Shown here in pieces: positions 44,933 to 54,453 of a DNA stretch of 64,000 nucleotides. Origin of the DNA: UBA2031 sp037189985 (GTDB lineage: Bacteria; Pseudomonadota; Gammaproteobacteria; Pseudomonadales; Moraxellaceae); the NCBI GenBank assembly GCA_037189985.1, contig JBBCJX010000031.1, positions 124,001 to 188,000 of the forward strand, written 5' to 3'. Both the position numbers and the translations under genes were made by a program. The notes under the pieces were generated by a model. It ran no database searches and was not told where the DNA came from. It saw nothing but the letters and a program-made list of their open reading frames with translations. The stretch's first letter is position 1. Each line of letters begins with the position of its first letter.

Positions 44933-45754
44933 CTAGCTTCCGGGAGGGCAGCCAGCCTGATCGACAATACCCGCCAGGAAGGCAGGTCCGGGCTCTTCTT
45001 TGGGAAGAATGAAACCTGCCGGATACAGCACATCCACAAAATAGAGGCCGTCAGCCGGGGCTGTCACCCCTCCCAACGTACGGTCCTGCGCCAGAAGCAC
45101 CTCGCGCGCCCACTCAGGCTCGGCTTTACCCTGCCCGATGGCCATCAGCACCCCGGCAATATTGCGCACCATGTGATGGAGGAAACCGTCAGCCTGGATA
45201 TCCAGCACGATCAGCGGCCCCTTTTGCAACAGCTTGAGGAAATGCACATGGCGCACCGGCTTTCTGGCCTGACAGCCTACTGCACGGAATGAGGTGAAAT
45301 CATGCTCGCCCACAAGGTATTCGGCAGCCGCCTGCATACGCGCAAGGTCCAGCGCGTGATAGTGCCATGTCACCATGCCGGCCAGCAGGCTTGAACGCAG
45401 TGGATGATTGAAGATCACGTAGCGGTAACGACGTGCCACGGCACGGAAGCGGGCATGAAACTCCTCCGGAACAGGAGCTATCCATCGTAGTGCGATGTCG
45501 TCCGGCAGCCGGGTATTGATACCCAGCAACCAGCTGCGCTCGGAACGCACGGCATGGCTGTCAAAATGGGCAATCATTCCAGAGGCATGAACACCGGCAT
45601 CGGTGCGTCCGGCGGCAACAACTGCCACAGGATGATCGGCTATCCGGGAAATGGCCTGCTCCAGCGTCTCCTGAACACTGCGCACTCCCGGCTGCTGGGT
45701 CTGCCAGCCCCGGTAGGCACGGCCGTTGAAATCGACACCGATGGCAAAACGCAT
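44933..45754 (-). CDS. truA: tRNA pseudouridine(38-40) synthase
   Basis: Converts uridine to pseudouridine in the anticodon stem-loop of many tRNAs. It is 273 residues long. The catalytic aspartate is in AAGRTDAGVHASG near residue 52, with the start motif VDFNGRAYRGWQ and the late signature DGFLHHMVRNIAGVL. It sits between fimV and trpF, as in Pseudomonas. A terminator-like hairpin separates it from fimV. Confidence 0.96.
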   Translation of the reverse strand: MRFAIGVDFNGRAYRGWQTQQPGVRSVQETLEQAISRIADHPVAVVAAGRTDAGVHASGMIAHFDSHAVRSERSWLLGINTRLPDDIALRWIAPVPEEFHARFRAVARRYRYVIFNHPLRSSLLAGMVTWHYHALDLARMQAAAEYLVGEHDFTSFRAVGCQARKPVRHVHFLKLLQKGPLIVLDIQADGFLHHMVRNIAGVLMAIGQGKAEPEWAREVLLAQDRTLGGVTAPADGLYFVDVLYPAGFILPKEEPGPAFLAGIVDQAGCPPGS

Positions 45755-45769
45755 GAAATATCCACGCTG

Positions 45770-45805
45770 AAAAATGCAAAGGGCAGCGTTTTACGGCTGC
45801 CCTTT
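45770..45805 (-). terminator. Terminator-like hairpin after fimV
   Basis: The stem AAAGGGCAGC/GCTGCCCTTT (10 bp, loop of 8) is followed on the minus strand by GCA and five T. It lies between the fimV stop and the truA start. Confidence 0.6.
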
Positions 45806-45831
45806 GGGAAGGTCAAGCTGACTTTGGCAGT

Positions 45832-48702
45832 TCAACCTGCCTGTGCCAGCAAGCCCTTGGCCTCGTCCTTCTGGTTGGAACTGCCTTCGCTCAATACTTC
45901 CTGCAGGATGTCACGTGCACCCTCCATGTCACCCATGTCGATATAGGCACGGGCCAGATCGAGTTTGGTGGCATTTTCATCGGTATCGGCAAGGAAATCG
46001 AACTCGTCATCCAATTCCAGGTCAGCACTGGCAGCAGCCGGCGCTGCTGCCACGGCAGGTGCAGCAGTAACAGCATCGGCACGGAGCGTGGAATCAAAGT
46101 CGGCAGCGGCATCATTGAGGCCGGAGTCCGTCTGCACGGTCTCATCAAAACTGAAGTCCGTAGAAACAGCCTGTTCATCCAGGCTGAAGTCTCCTTCCAG
46201 CTCGATGGCAGAGGCAGAGTCAGCCTCCAGATCATCCAGACTGAAGCTCAGGTCATCATCTGTCGTTTTGACCTCAGGCTCCTTGAGTTCGGGAGCAGAG
46301 TCGAAATCAACCAGATCACCAAGACCTGACTGCGCGGAAGACGAACTCAGGCTGCTGTCGTCATCCAGTGAAAAATCGAGACCTTCATCGGCAGCCGATG
46401 ACTGTATGTCAAGGTCAGTCGATGTATTGTCAAAAGCGGCAGTATCCAGCTCGAAACTGAGATCGTCCTTTTCCTCAACAGGCTTTGCAGAGGGCTGGTC
46501 AAAGCTGAAATCCAGTGTCTCATCCAGGCTCAGGCCGGAATCGGCAGCAAGTGCAGGGGCCTCTTCAGGCAACTCCAGCGAAAAGTCATCGTCCAGAGCC
46601 AGATCGCTGTCCTGCACGGCCTGCAACGCCGGGCTGCTGGCGGACACTGTGGCATTGAAGTCCATCTCGAGATCTTCGAGGGACGGCAGATCATCTTCAA
46701 CGGCGGCCGGTGCAGACTGCTGCTCATAGGGCAGCGCATCATCACGCGAAGGCTTGCGTGCCGGCGGTGTCAGACTGCTCTTGAGTTCTTCGGCATGGGC
46801 CAGCGCATTCAGGTCACCGGCATTCTCGAACCAGGCCTCCTGCTCGACAAAACCGTTCCAGTCATCCAGATGTGCATACACCTCCAGAAGCTTGAGGCGA
46901 AGATCAGCACGCTCAGGGCTGGCAGCAATGGCCTTGTTCAGGAAGCCGGCAGCCTGGGGATAACGCTCGAAGGCAAGATATTGCTCGACTTCTTCAATCG
47001 GGTCGGCAAGAACACGGTCCTGCACGGGCGCAAAGCCGGCATCTGCATCGGGCTGATCCGACCAGGCATTGTCCTGTGCAGCAACATCACCCAGGAAAAG
47101 CTCGTCAGAGACGCCAGACTGATGATCATCCATGGCCTCAAGCTCGGCCAGTGCTGCTTCCTCTTCTTCCTTTTCCTGGCGACGCTTGCGCGTCCACCAG
47201 AAGCCACCACCAAGAAGGGCCAGCAAGGCAGCCGCGCCACCAATCAGCGGCAAGGGCAGCCCTTCGTCCACCACTTCCTCCTGAACAACCACCGGAGGCT
47301 TGGGCTTGGCGGGCAACGGCGTCGATTCAATGGCGGGAGCTGCCTCTACGGCCTGAGTCTGAACCCCCTCAGCAGGTACAGTTGCCTCAGGTGCAGGGGC
47401 AGCCGGAGCTACAGCAGGCTGCTCACCTTGGGCCTTCAGCTGTGCCTGGAGTTCGGCCAGCTTGGCATTCTGAACCTCGATCTGCTGGTCATTTGCCTTG
47501 ACCTCGGCACCCAGTGAACCCACCTTGCCGGCGAGCGCATCTTTTTCTGTCTTGGCAGCATCTGCCTTGATCTTGTTCTCGGCGAGCTTGCCGGCTTCAG
47601 CGGCAGACTTGCCCTGCTCCTTGCCAGCAGCGGCAGCGCCACCCTTCTGGCCAGCCTGCGCACCCAGCAACTTCATTTCGGGCTTGTCGGATGCAGGAGC
47701 CGGGGCCGCCGGCTTTTCAGCACGGGCCGTGGCATTCACCTGCTGAGCAGAAAGTGCCGGTGCAATTGCTGCCGGAGCCGAACGCCACGATTCGGTCTGC
47801 TCACGAACGGATGCAATGGCCTCGCGTGCACTGACTTCACGAATCTCGGACTCGGAAGGAATGCGCAGGACCTGACCACGCTTGAGAAGATTGATGTTGT
47901 CGTTGATGAAAGCACGCGGATTGGCGCGCTGGATGGCAATCATGGTCTGGGCGGAAGTCACGCCCTCGCTACGAACCTGCTGGACAATGCTGGACAGCGT
48001 GTCTCCAGCTTGGGTGCGATACTCATCCGAGCCGGTGGCTGCAGGTTCAGGCTGCCGTACCGGTGCTACGCGAGCTGGTTGCGCTGGTGTTTTTTTTTCA
48101 ACAGCGGGGCTGGGAGCAGCCTGCGTGACCACAGGGCGTGGTGGCGGCTGCCGTACAACTGCCGGTGCAGCAGGCACAGGCAAAGGCTCGGAAACAACTG
48201 GCTCTACAATGACAGCGGCAGGTGGCTCGGACACAGTTGCCGGTGTAACGACTGGAGCAGAGCTGACAGCCTGGCTAAGGGTGCCGGCCCCGCTATCAGA
48301 AACCACGGGAGGATCCAGCAGGGCAGTCACGTTCTGCAGGCGGGCATTGCCTGGCCAGGCAATACGTACGACGAAATCAAGATAGGGTTCACGCACAGGC
48401 TTGCTTGTCGTGACCCTGATATAGGAGCGTCCGGCCTGATTGACGACCACGTCAAAGCGAAGATCCGTCAGGAAATACACGCGCTCGATACCCAGACGCT
48501 CAAAGTCTTCCTGGGTGGCCAGGCTGACTTTGATTTCATCAGCGTTGAGGTCGCCCAGTTCAGCAAGCTCCACCTCTGCCTGAAAGGGTTCGCCCAAGGC
48601 AGACTTGGTCTGGACATCTCTCACTGCCAGCGCATGACCCAGTCCCGGCAACATCACGCCGACACTCAGCAAGGCAACCGCAAGCTTACGCAGGACCATC
48701 AT
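45832..48702 (-). CDS. fimV: FimV/HubP-family polar hub protein
   Basis: Large inner-membrane protein that organises the cell pole, type IV pili and twitching in relatives. It is 956 residues long. A signal peptide (about 1-25) precedes the FimV N-terminal domain (about 26-130). A proline-rich linker leads to a LysM peptidoglycan-binding domain near 228-285 (YRTQAGDTLSSIV). A Gln/Lys-rich coiled region follows, then one membrane helix near 478-498 (LPLIGGAAALLALLGGG). A very acidic cytoplasmic part (repeats of LDFSLDD type) ends in the conserved FimV C-terminal TPR motif ATKLDLARAYIDMGDMEGAR. It has its own promoter. Confidence 0.93.
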   Translation of the reverse strand: MMVLRKLAVALLSVGVMLPGLGHALAVRDVQTKSALGEPFQAEVELAELGDLNADEIKVSLATQEDFERLGIERVYFLTDLRFDVVVNQAGRSYIRVTTSKPVREPYLDFVVRIAWPGNARLQNVTALLDPPVVSDSGAGTLSQAVSSAPVVTPATVSEPPAAVIVEPVVSEPLPVPAAPAVVRQPPPRPVVTQAAPSPAVEKKTPAQPARVAPVRQPEPAATGSDEYRTQAGDTLSSIVQQVRSEGVTSAQTMIAIQRANPRAFINDNINLLKRGQVLRIPSESEIREVSAREAIASVREQTESWRSAPAAIAPALSAQQVNATARAEKPAAPAPASDKPEMKLLGAQAGQKGGAAAAGKEQGKSAAEAGKLAENKIKADAAKTEKDALAGKVGSLGAEVKANDQQIEVQNAKLAELQAQLKAQGEQPAVAPAAPAPEATVPAEGVQTQAVEAAPAIESTPLPAKPKPPVVVQEEVVDEGLPLPLIGGAAALLALLGGGFWWTRKRRQEKEEEEAALAELEAMDDHQSGVSDELFLGDVAAQDNAWSDQPDADAGFAPVQDRVLADPIEEVEQYLAFERYPQAAGFLNKAIAASPERADLRLKLLEVYAHLDDWNGFVEQEAWFENAGDLNALAHAEELKSSLTPPARKPSRDDALPYEQQSAPAAVEDDLPSLEDLEMDFNATVSASSPALQAVQDSDLALDDDFSLELPEEAPALAADSGLSLDETLDFSFDQPSAKPVEEKDDLSFELDTAAFDNTSTDLDIQSSAADEGLDFSLDDDSSLSSSSAQSGLGDLVDFDSAPELKEPEVKTTDDDLSFSLDDLEADSASAIELEGDFSLDEQAVSTDFSFDETVQTDSGLNDAAADFDSTLRADAVTAAPAVAAAPAAASADLELDDEFDFLADTDENATKLDLARAYIDMGDMEGARDILQEVLSEGSSNQKDEAKGLLAQAG

Positions 48703-48813
48703 CGGATTCCTTTATTGGTTATTCTCTCGCCCTTGTGAAACCCCCGGCCCACATGTGCCGGAAAGGCTGGCAGGACAGCCTTCTGACCTGCCTACAAGAC
48801 TACTATCCTAGAA

Positions 48814-48843
48814 TTTGTATCACAAGGTTTTCGTAAGTATCAA
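48814..48843 (-). promoter_or_regulatory. Sigma70 promoter of fimV
   Basis: TTGATA and TACAAA are 18 bases apart on the minus strand. The -35 box overlaps the stop codon of the upstream Asd paralogue. The leader would be about 105 bases. Confidence 0.5.
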
Positions 48844-49820
48844 TATTTAAAGTCTTTTATCCAATTTTTAAGGATATGAAGACTGTGACGTGCAGCCCCC
48901 TGACGCACATTGTCCGCCACCAGCCAGAGCTGCAGACCCTGCAAGGGAGCTGGCAGCGCCTGCAAGCCGGACAGGTATACCCCATCATTGCCCGATGCAT
49001 CCGTTACCGGCGTCGCAACTCCTTGATCTGATTCATTATCTGCCAGCTTCAAGCCCGTAGCCTGCAGCAGTTTATGCAGGCTTTCAGTGCCCATTCCGGT
49101 ACGGGTATGGACACTCAGGGACAGGGTCACGCCGTAAAAAACAGGCACCCGAACCTCTGACAACACCACCGGGAAGCTCTCTGGAAGCAGGCGCTCAAGC
49201 TCATCCATCAATGCGCCAACAGCCTGTTCCCCGACAACCGGCAAGGTATTGAAGGCAATCTGGACCGGAAATACTTCAGGGGTAATGCCTCTGGCATTCA
49301 GCAACTCTCCAGTCTGGCCAGCCATTTCACGAACCCCTGCCCGCCCGACGCCGGACACCGGGTTCAGCACGGTTACCTCGATGGATTCAATCTCTGCCAC
49401 TTTGCCAATGGCAGCCAGCACCGGGAAAAGGATGGCAGTCAGCGCATCCGGACATGCCACAAGAGGTACATCCGGGACAGACAGCCCCTCCACCAGCAGG
49501 GGAACCCCGGCCTCAAGGCGGAAGGCAGCGGAATGATCAATGACACGGCAACCCGCCCGGTTGGCTTTGGGTACGAATTCATGTGCCACCGCGGCCGGAA
49601 CGGCAAAAATGACGATATCCGCCCTGCTGAAATCAAAGTCGGCAAGCGATTCCACCAACAAGGGGCGGTTGTTGAACATGACGGTTTCTTCCGTCGAAGC
49701 AGCCGAGGCCAGCACATGCAACTCCGCCAGCACCAGCCCCGCCTCCTCCAGGGAAGCCAGCACCGCCTTGCCTACCTCACCCGTCACCCCTGCAATTGCC
49801 AGCCTGCAACCCGTCGTCAT
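48840..49820 (-). CDS. Aspartate-semialdehyde dehydrogenase paralogue (USG-1 type), probably not an active Asd
   Basis: It is homologous to Asd but degenerate at the active site. The ATG at 49820 (MTTGCRLAIAGVTGEVG) gives 326 residues. The NADP-binding GVTGEVGKAVL is kept. A cysteine remains at the nucleophile position (VACPDALTA), but the usual NCT/NCS context is lost. Aligned by eye with the adjacent asd product, the catalytic glutamine of TYQAASG is Asn (VLNPVSG) and the catalytic histidine of RIGAMRCH is Val (RVPVFYGV). Such paralogues (usg) sit between asd and fimV in Pseudomonas. Their role is unknown. Confidence 0.85.
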   Translation of the reverse strand: MTTGCRLAIAGVTGEVGKAVLASLEEAGLVLAELHVLASAASTEETVMFNNRPLLVESLADFDFSRADIVIFAVPAAVAHEFVPKANRAGCRVIDHSAAFRLEAGVPLLVEGLSVPDVPLVACPDALTAILFPVLAAIGKVAEIESIEVTVLNPVSGVGRAGVREMAGQTGELLNARGITPEVFPVQIAFNTLPVVGEQAVGALMDELERLLPESFPVVLSEVRVPVFYGVTLSLSVHTRTGMGTESLHKLLQATGLKLADNESDQGVATPVTDASGNDGVYLSGLQALPAPLQGLQLWLVADNVRQGAARHSLHILKNWIKDFKY

Positions 49821-49865
49821 CCACCATTCCTCATGTGATTTCATTTTGCGCGTTTCTGAAACGAC

Positions 49866-49900
49866 AAACCCGCCAGCCCTGATCAAGCCGGCGGGTCTTT
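49866..49900 (-). terminator. Terminator-like hairpin after asd
   Basis: The stem ACCCGCC/GGCGGGT has a 15-base loop and only three T on the minus strand. The plus-strand side ends in CTTTT. It lies between asd and its paralogue and is probably partial. Confidence 0.4.
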
Positions 49901-49912
49901 TCAGCAAGCGCC

Positions 49913-51019
49913 TTATCTGCCGAGAAGGATACGCAGCATGCGACGCAACGGTTCGGCCGCGCCCCAGAGCAACTGATCACCGATCACGAAGGCAGAAATG
50001 TATTCCGGACCGAAGTTCAGCTTGCGCACACGCCCCACCCCGATCTGGAGTCCACCGGTGATGGAGGCCGGTGTCAGTTCCTGCACGCTGATCTCGCGAT
50101 CATTGGGCACGAACTTCACCCAGTCATTGCCGGACTTGATGAGGGCTTCGATTTCCGACAGCGGCAGGTCCTTCTTCAGCTTCACGGTCAGTGCAAGGCT
50201 GTGGCAGCGCATGGCGCCGATACGCACGCAAAGACCATCAACGGGAATCGTGCTGTCAGTACCGAGAATCTTGTTCACCTCAGCCTGTCCCTTCCATTCT
50301 TCCTTGGACTGGCCGTTATCCAGCTGCTTGTCGATCCAGGGAATCAGACCACCCGCAAGCGGTGCGCCGAAGAATTCGGTGGGCACATCTTCACGAATGG
50401 TCTTGGCAACCTTGCGATCAATTTCCAGGATGGCAGAGGCCGGCGTGGCCAGCTCTTCCGCCACAGCGGCATTGATCACGCCCATACCCTTGAGCAGCTC
50501 GCGCATATGATTGGCACCACCACCGGATGCTGCCTGATAGGTCATGGAGCTCACCCACTCCACGAGGCCTTCACGGAAGAGCCCTCCCATGCCCATAAGC
50601 ATGATGGAGTTGGTACAGTTACCACCGATGAAATTCTTCACGCCCTTGTCCAGCGAGCGCTGGATCAAACCGGCATTCACCGGGTCCAACACGATGACAG
50701 CATCGTCTTCCATACGCAGGGAAGAGGCAGCATCAATCCAGTAGCCCTTCCAGCCGGCAGCGCGCAGCTTGGGGTAAACCTCATTGGTGTAATCACCACC
50801 CTGGCAAGTGATGATCACATCCATGCCCTTGAGGGCATCAACGGAATTGGCATCCAGCAGCGCAGGCGCTTCCTTGCCGCCAAAATCGGGGGCCTTGCCG
50901 CCCACGCTGGATGTCGTGAAATAAAACGGCTCGATCAGGGAAAAATCGTTTTCTTCCACCATGCGCTGCATGAGGACAGAACCCACCATACCGCGCCAAC
51001 CTACCAGACCTACTTTCAT
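49913..51019 (-). CDS. asd: Aspartate-semialdehyde dehydrogenase
   Basis: Makes aspartate semialdehyde for lysine, threonine, methionine and diaminopimelate synthesis. The ATG at 51019 (MKVGLVGWRGMVGSV) has AGG eight bases upstream and gives 368 residues; an ATG three codons earlier is too close to it. Nucleophile Cys is in GGNCTNSIM, Gln in TYQAASGGG, and Arg and His in RIGAMRCHSLA, so all catalytic residues are intact. It lies 34 bases after leuB and may be co-transcribed with the leu genes. Confidence 0.97.
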   Translation of the reverse strand: MKVGLVGWRGMVGSVLMQRMVEENDFSLIEPFYFTTSSVGGKAPDFGGKEAPALLDANSVDALKGMDVIITCQGGDYTNEVYPKLRAAGWKGYWIDAASSLRMEDDAVIVLDPVNAGLIQRSLDKGVKNFIGGNCTNSIMLMGMGGLFREGLVEWVSSMTYQAASGGGANHMRELLKGMGVINAAVAEELATPASAILEIDRKVAKTIREDVPTEFFGAPLAGGLIPWIDKQLDNGQSKEEWKGQAEVNKILGTDSTIPVDGLCVRIGAMRCHSLALTVKLKKDLPLSEIEALIKSGNDWVKFVPNDREISVQELTPASITGGLQIGVGRVRKLNFGPEYISAFVIGDQLLWGAAEPLRRMLRILLGR

Positions 51020-51053
51020 TTCATTCACCTGTTCGCTAATTCAGAAATTCTTT

Positions 51054-52127
51054 TCAGAGAGCAGCAACGACTGCTTCGCCCATTTCCTTGGTACCGACCT
51101 TCTTCGTACCTTCGGTATAGATATCCGGCGTACGCAATCCCTGATCCAGTACCTTGCCGACAGCTTCTTCAATGCATTTGGCCGCAGATTCAGCATTGAA
51201 GCTGTAGCGCAGCAGCATGGCCACGGAAAGAATGGTGGCCAGAGGATTGGCCACGCCCTTGCCGGCGATATCCGGAGCAGAACCATGGCAGGGCTCGTAC
51301 ATGCCTTTCTTGTTCTGGTCCAGCGAGGCAGACGGCAGCATGCCGATGGAGCCCGTGAGCATGGCGGCTTCGTCGGAAAGGATGTCGCCAAAAAGATTGC
51401 CGGTCACGATCACGTCGAACTGTTTGGGTGCACGCACCAGCTGCATGGCAGCGTTGTCCACATACATATGGGACAGCTGCACATCCGGATATTCTTTGCC
51501 CACTTCCGTGGTGATTTCCTTCCAGAGCTCGGTCACTTCCAGCACATTGGCCTTGTCCACCGACAGCACTTTCCTGCCGCGCTGGCGCGCCAGCTGGAAA
51601 GCCACATGGGCAATGCGGCGGATTTCCGATTCGCTGTAGACATCCGTGTTGAAGCCCTGGCGCTCGCCGTTTTCCAGAGTACGCACGCCACGCGGCTGGC
51701 CGAAATAAATGCCGCCCGTGAGTTCGCGCACGATAAGGATATCCAGACCCGACACGATTTCCAGCTTCAGCGAAGAAGCAGATGCCAGCTGCGGATAAAG
51801 AATTGCAGGACGCAGATTGGCAAAAAGATTCAACTCAGAACGAATCTTGAGCAAGCCACGCTCGGGACGAATGGAACGCTCAATCGTGTCCCACTTCGGA
51901 CCGCCAACAGCACCCAGCAGCACGGCATCCGCCTTACGTGCAGCTTCCAGCGTCACATCCGGCAGCGGCACGCCATGCGCATCAATGGCAGCACCACCCA
52001 GCAACTGGTTTTCCCAGGTAATGCCGAGGCTGAATTTTTCATTGACGGCAGCCAGTACCTTGACGGCTTCGCCCACGATTTCCGGACCAATGCCGTCACC
52101 GGCCAATACCACAATATGCTTGCTCAT
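51054..52127 (-). CDS. leuB: 3-isopropylmalate dehydrogenase
   Basis: NAD-dependent oxidative decarboxylase of leucine synthesis. It is 357 residues long from the second of two adjacent ATG codons, which sits seven bases after AAGGA. Signatures include VVLAGDGIGPEIV, the substrate arginines in RPERGLLKIRSELNLFANLRP, and the metal site in VTGNLFGDILSDEAAMLTGS. The gene follows leuD by 32 bases. Confidence 0.97.
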   Translation of the reverse strand: MSKHIVVLAGDGIGPEIVGEAVKVLAAVNEKFSLGITWENQLLGGAAIDAHGVPLPDVTLEAARKADAVLLGAVGGPKWDTIERSIRPERGLLKIRSELNLFANLRPAILYPQLASASSLKLEIVSGLDILIVRELTGGIYFGQPRGVRTLENGERQGFNTDVYSESEIRRIAHVAFQLARQRGRKVLSVDKANVLEVTELWKEITTEVGKEYPDVQLSHMYVDNAAMQLVRAPKQFDVIVTGNLFGDILSDEAAMLTGSIGMLPSASLDQNKKGMYEPCHGSAPDIAGKGVANPLATILSVAMLLRYSFNAESAAKCIEEAVGKVLDQGLRTPDIYTEGTKKVGTKEMGEAVVAAL

Positions 52128-52159
52128 CATTTCTTCCTTAATTCTTTACAAAACCGGTA

Positions 52160-52807
52160 TCAGCGCAGTGACTGGAATACCCAGGGACGTGCAGCCCTGG
52201 CTTTTTCTTCAAACACACGGATGTCATCCGCCACCTGCAAGGTCAGGCCGATATCGTCCAGACCATTGAGCAGGCAGTGACGGCGGAAATCATCTACATC
52301 AAAGCTGAAGCTCTCGCCATTGGGGCGTATCACTTTTTTCTTCTCCAGATCCACCGTGATCTGGTAGCCCTCATTGGCCTCGCACTCCTTGAAGAGCACA
52401 TCCACTTCTTCTTCCTTCAGGATTACCGGCAGCACGCCGTTCTTGAAGCAGTTATTGAAGAAGATGTCGGCAAAGCTGGAGGCAATCACGGTGCGGAAAC
52501 CGTATTCCTGCAAGGCCCAGGGAGCATGCTCACGCGAAGAGCCGCAACCAAAGTTCTGGCGGGCAATCAACACGGAGGCGCCTTGGAAGCGCGGGAAATT
52601 CAGCACGAAGTCCTTGTTGATGGGGCGCTTGCTGTTGTCCTGACCCGGATAACCTTCATCCAGATAGCGCCACTCATCAAAGAGATTGGGGCCGAAACCC
52701 GTACGCTTGATGGACTTCAGGAACTGCTTGGGAATGATCTGGTCAGTGTCGACATTGGCGCGATCAAGCGGAGCGACAAGACCTTTTACAACGGTAAATT
52801 TTTCCAT
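52160..52807 (-). CDS. leuD: 3-isopropylmalate dehydratase small subunit
   Basis: Swivel-domain subunit of isopropylmalate isomerase. It is 215 residues long. The family motifs NVDTDQIIPKQFLK and NFGCGSSREHAPWAL are present. The start ATG has GAGGCAGG upstream and lies 11 bases after the leuC stop, so both subunits are made from one message. Confidence 0.97.
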   Translation of the reverse strand: MEKFTVVKGLVAPLDRANVDTDQIIPKQFLKSIKRTGFGPNLFDEWRYLDEGYPGQDNSKRPINKDFVLNFPRFQGASVLIARQNFGCGSSREHAPWALQEYGFRTVIASSFADIFFNNCFKNGVLPVILKEEEVDVLFKECEANEGYQITVDLEKKKVIRPNGESFSFDVDDFRRHCLLNGLDDIGLTLQVADDIRVFEEKARAARPWVFQSLR

Positions 52808-52818
52808 GATGGCCTGCC

Positions 52819-54237
52819 TCAGAATGAACGTACATCAACGAAGTGACCGGCAATCGCCGCTGCCGCGGCCATGGCCGGGCTGACGAGATGCGTGCGGCCA
52901 CCGTTGCCCTGACGCCCTTCGAAATTGCGATTGGACGTGGAGGCACAGTGCTCGCCCGACTGCAGCTTGTCAGCATTCATGGCGAGACACATGGAACAGC
53001 CCGGCTCACGCCACTCGAAACCGGCTGCAAGAAACACCTTGTCCAGGCCCTCAGCTTCCGCCTGCTTTTTCACGAGACCGGAACCCGGCACCACCATGGC
53101 CTGCTTCACGCTTGATGCCACTTTGCGACCCTTGATAACGGCGGCGGCGGCGCGCAAGTCCTCGATACGCGAGTTGGTGCAAGAGCCGATGAACACACGA
53201 TCCAGCTTTATGTCGGTGATCTTCTGCCCCGCCGTGAGCCCCATGTACTGGTAAGCACGCTCGAAGGAGTTGCGCTCAACCGCATCTTCGGCATCTTCCA
53301 GACGTGGCACGGAGGCCGTAACCGGCACCACCATTTCCGGGGACGTGCCCCAGCTCACCTGCGGCAGGATGCTGGCACCGTCAATTTCCACAACGGTGTC
53401 GAATTTCGCATCGTCATCAGATTTCAGCGTGCGCCAGTAGGCCACGGCGGCATCCCACACCTCGCCCTTGGGCGCGTAAGGTTTGCCACGGAAATATTCG
53501 ATGGTCTTTTCATCCGCCGCGACCATGCCCACGCGCGCGCCGGCTTCAATCGCCATATTGCAGACCGTCATGCGGCCTTCCATGGACATGTCGCGGAAAA
53601 CCTGACCGCCGAACTCAATGGCGTGTCCATTGCCGCCAGCCGTGCCGATTTTACCGATGATGGCGAGCACCACATCTTTTGAAGTGACGCCTTCACCCAG
53701 CACGCCATCCACACGCACCAGCATGTTTTTGGATTTTTTCTGCACAAGGCATTGCGTGGCCAGCACATGCTCGACTTCGGAGGTGCCGATACCGTGGGCG
53801 AGACAGGCAAACGCGCCATGAGTGGCTGTGTGCGAATCGCCGCAGACCACGGTCATGCCGGGCAGCGTGAGACCCTGCTCCGGGCCCACCACATGCACGA
53901 TGCCCTGACGCTCGTCATTGATGGTGAATTCGACGATGCCGAATTCCTCACAATTATCGTCCAGCGTGGCGACCTGTATGCGCGAAACCTCGTCGGCAAT
54001 GCCGGGCACACCCTTTTCGCGCTCGGCCTTGTCGGTGGGCACGTTGTGGTCGGGGGTCGCGACATTGGCATCCAGACGCCAGGGCTGGCGGCCCGCCAGC
54101 TTGAGGCCCTCGAAGGCCTGCGGGCTGGTAACTTCATGCAGCAACTGGCGGTCGATATAAATGAGCGAAGAGCCATCGTCGCGCTGTTTCACGAGATGGT
54201 CGTCCCAGAGCTTGTCGTAGAGGGTCTTGCCGGACAT
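52819..54237 (-). CDS. leuC: 3-isopropylmalate dehydratase large subunit
   Basis: Aconitase-family iron-sulfur subunit of isopropylmalate isomerase. The ATG at 54237 (MSGKTLYDKLWDDH) has AGGAG eight bases upstream and gives 472 residues. The [4Fe-4S] cysteines are in FIGSCTNSRIEDL and in EPGCSMCLAMN. It heads the leuC-leuD-leuB operon and has an AT-rich promoter shared with the divergent LysR gene. Confidence 0.97.
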   Translation of the reverse strand: MSGKTLYDKLWDDHLVKQRDDGSSLIYIDRQLLHEVTSPQAFEGLKLAGRQPWRLDANVATPDHNVPTDKAEREKGVPGIADEVSRIQVATLDDNCEEFGIVEFTINDERQGIVHVVGPEQGLTLPGMTVVCGDSHTATHGAFACLAHGIGTSEVEHVLATQCLVQKKSKNMLVRVDGVLGEGVTSKDVVLAIIGKIGTAGGNGHAIEFGGQVFRDMSMEGRMTVCNMAIEAGARVGMVAADEKTIEYFRGKPYAPKGEVWDAAVAYWRTLKSDDDAKFDTVVEIDGASILPQVSWGTSPEMVVPVTASVPRLEDAEDAVERNSFERAYQYMGLTAGQKITDIKLDRVFIGSCTNSRIEDLRAAAAVIKGRKVASSVKQAMVVPGSGLVKKQAEAEGLDKVFLAAGFEWREPGCSMCLAMNADKLQSGEHCASTSNRNFEGRQGNGGRTHLVSPAMAAAAAIAGHFVDVRSF

Positions 54238-54329
54238 CAGAGGTCTCCTGCTGGCCCCGCCGCACACTGCGCGGCAGGCTGGCTTTTCACGATGAAGGCA
54301 TGCTACGGCCGCCCCATTGATAAAACAAA

Positions 54330-54358
54330 TTCATAATTTTCATATATTCCATAACCAA
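54330..54358 (-). promoter_or_regulatory. Promoter of the leuCDB operon
   Basis: TTGGTT and TATGAA are 17 bases apart on the minus strand, in the most AT-rich stretch of the region. The intervening ATGGAATATATGAAAAT contains interrupted TTCAT/ATGAA words that could be LysR half-sites. The divergent lysR start is about 95 bases away. Confidence 0.55.
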
Positions 54359-54424
54359 CAAGAATGCGATATCACTGACGCCAACGCCCGGGACCACTCA
54401 TGATCCCTCTCACCACAGCCTGCT

Positions 54425-54437
54425 CCCCTTGAAGGGG
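54425..54437. repeat. Small palindrome before the LysR gene
   Basis: CCCCTT, one base, AAGGGG. It resembles a decayed member of the GC-rich palindrome group seen elsewhere in the window. The lysR ribosome-binding GGGGGA lies just downstream. Confidence 0.4.
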
Positions 54438-54453
54438 CGATGGGGGAAACACC

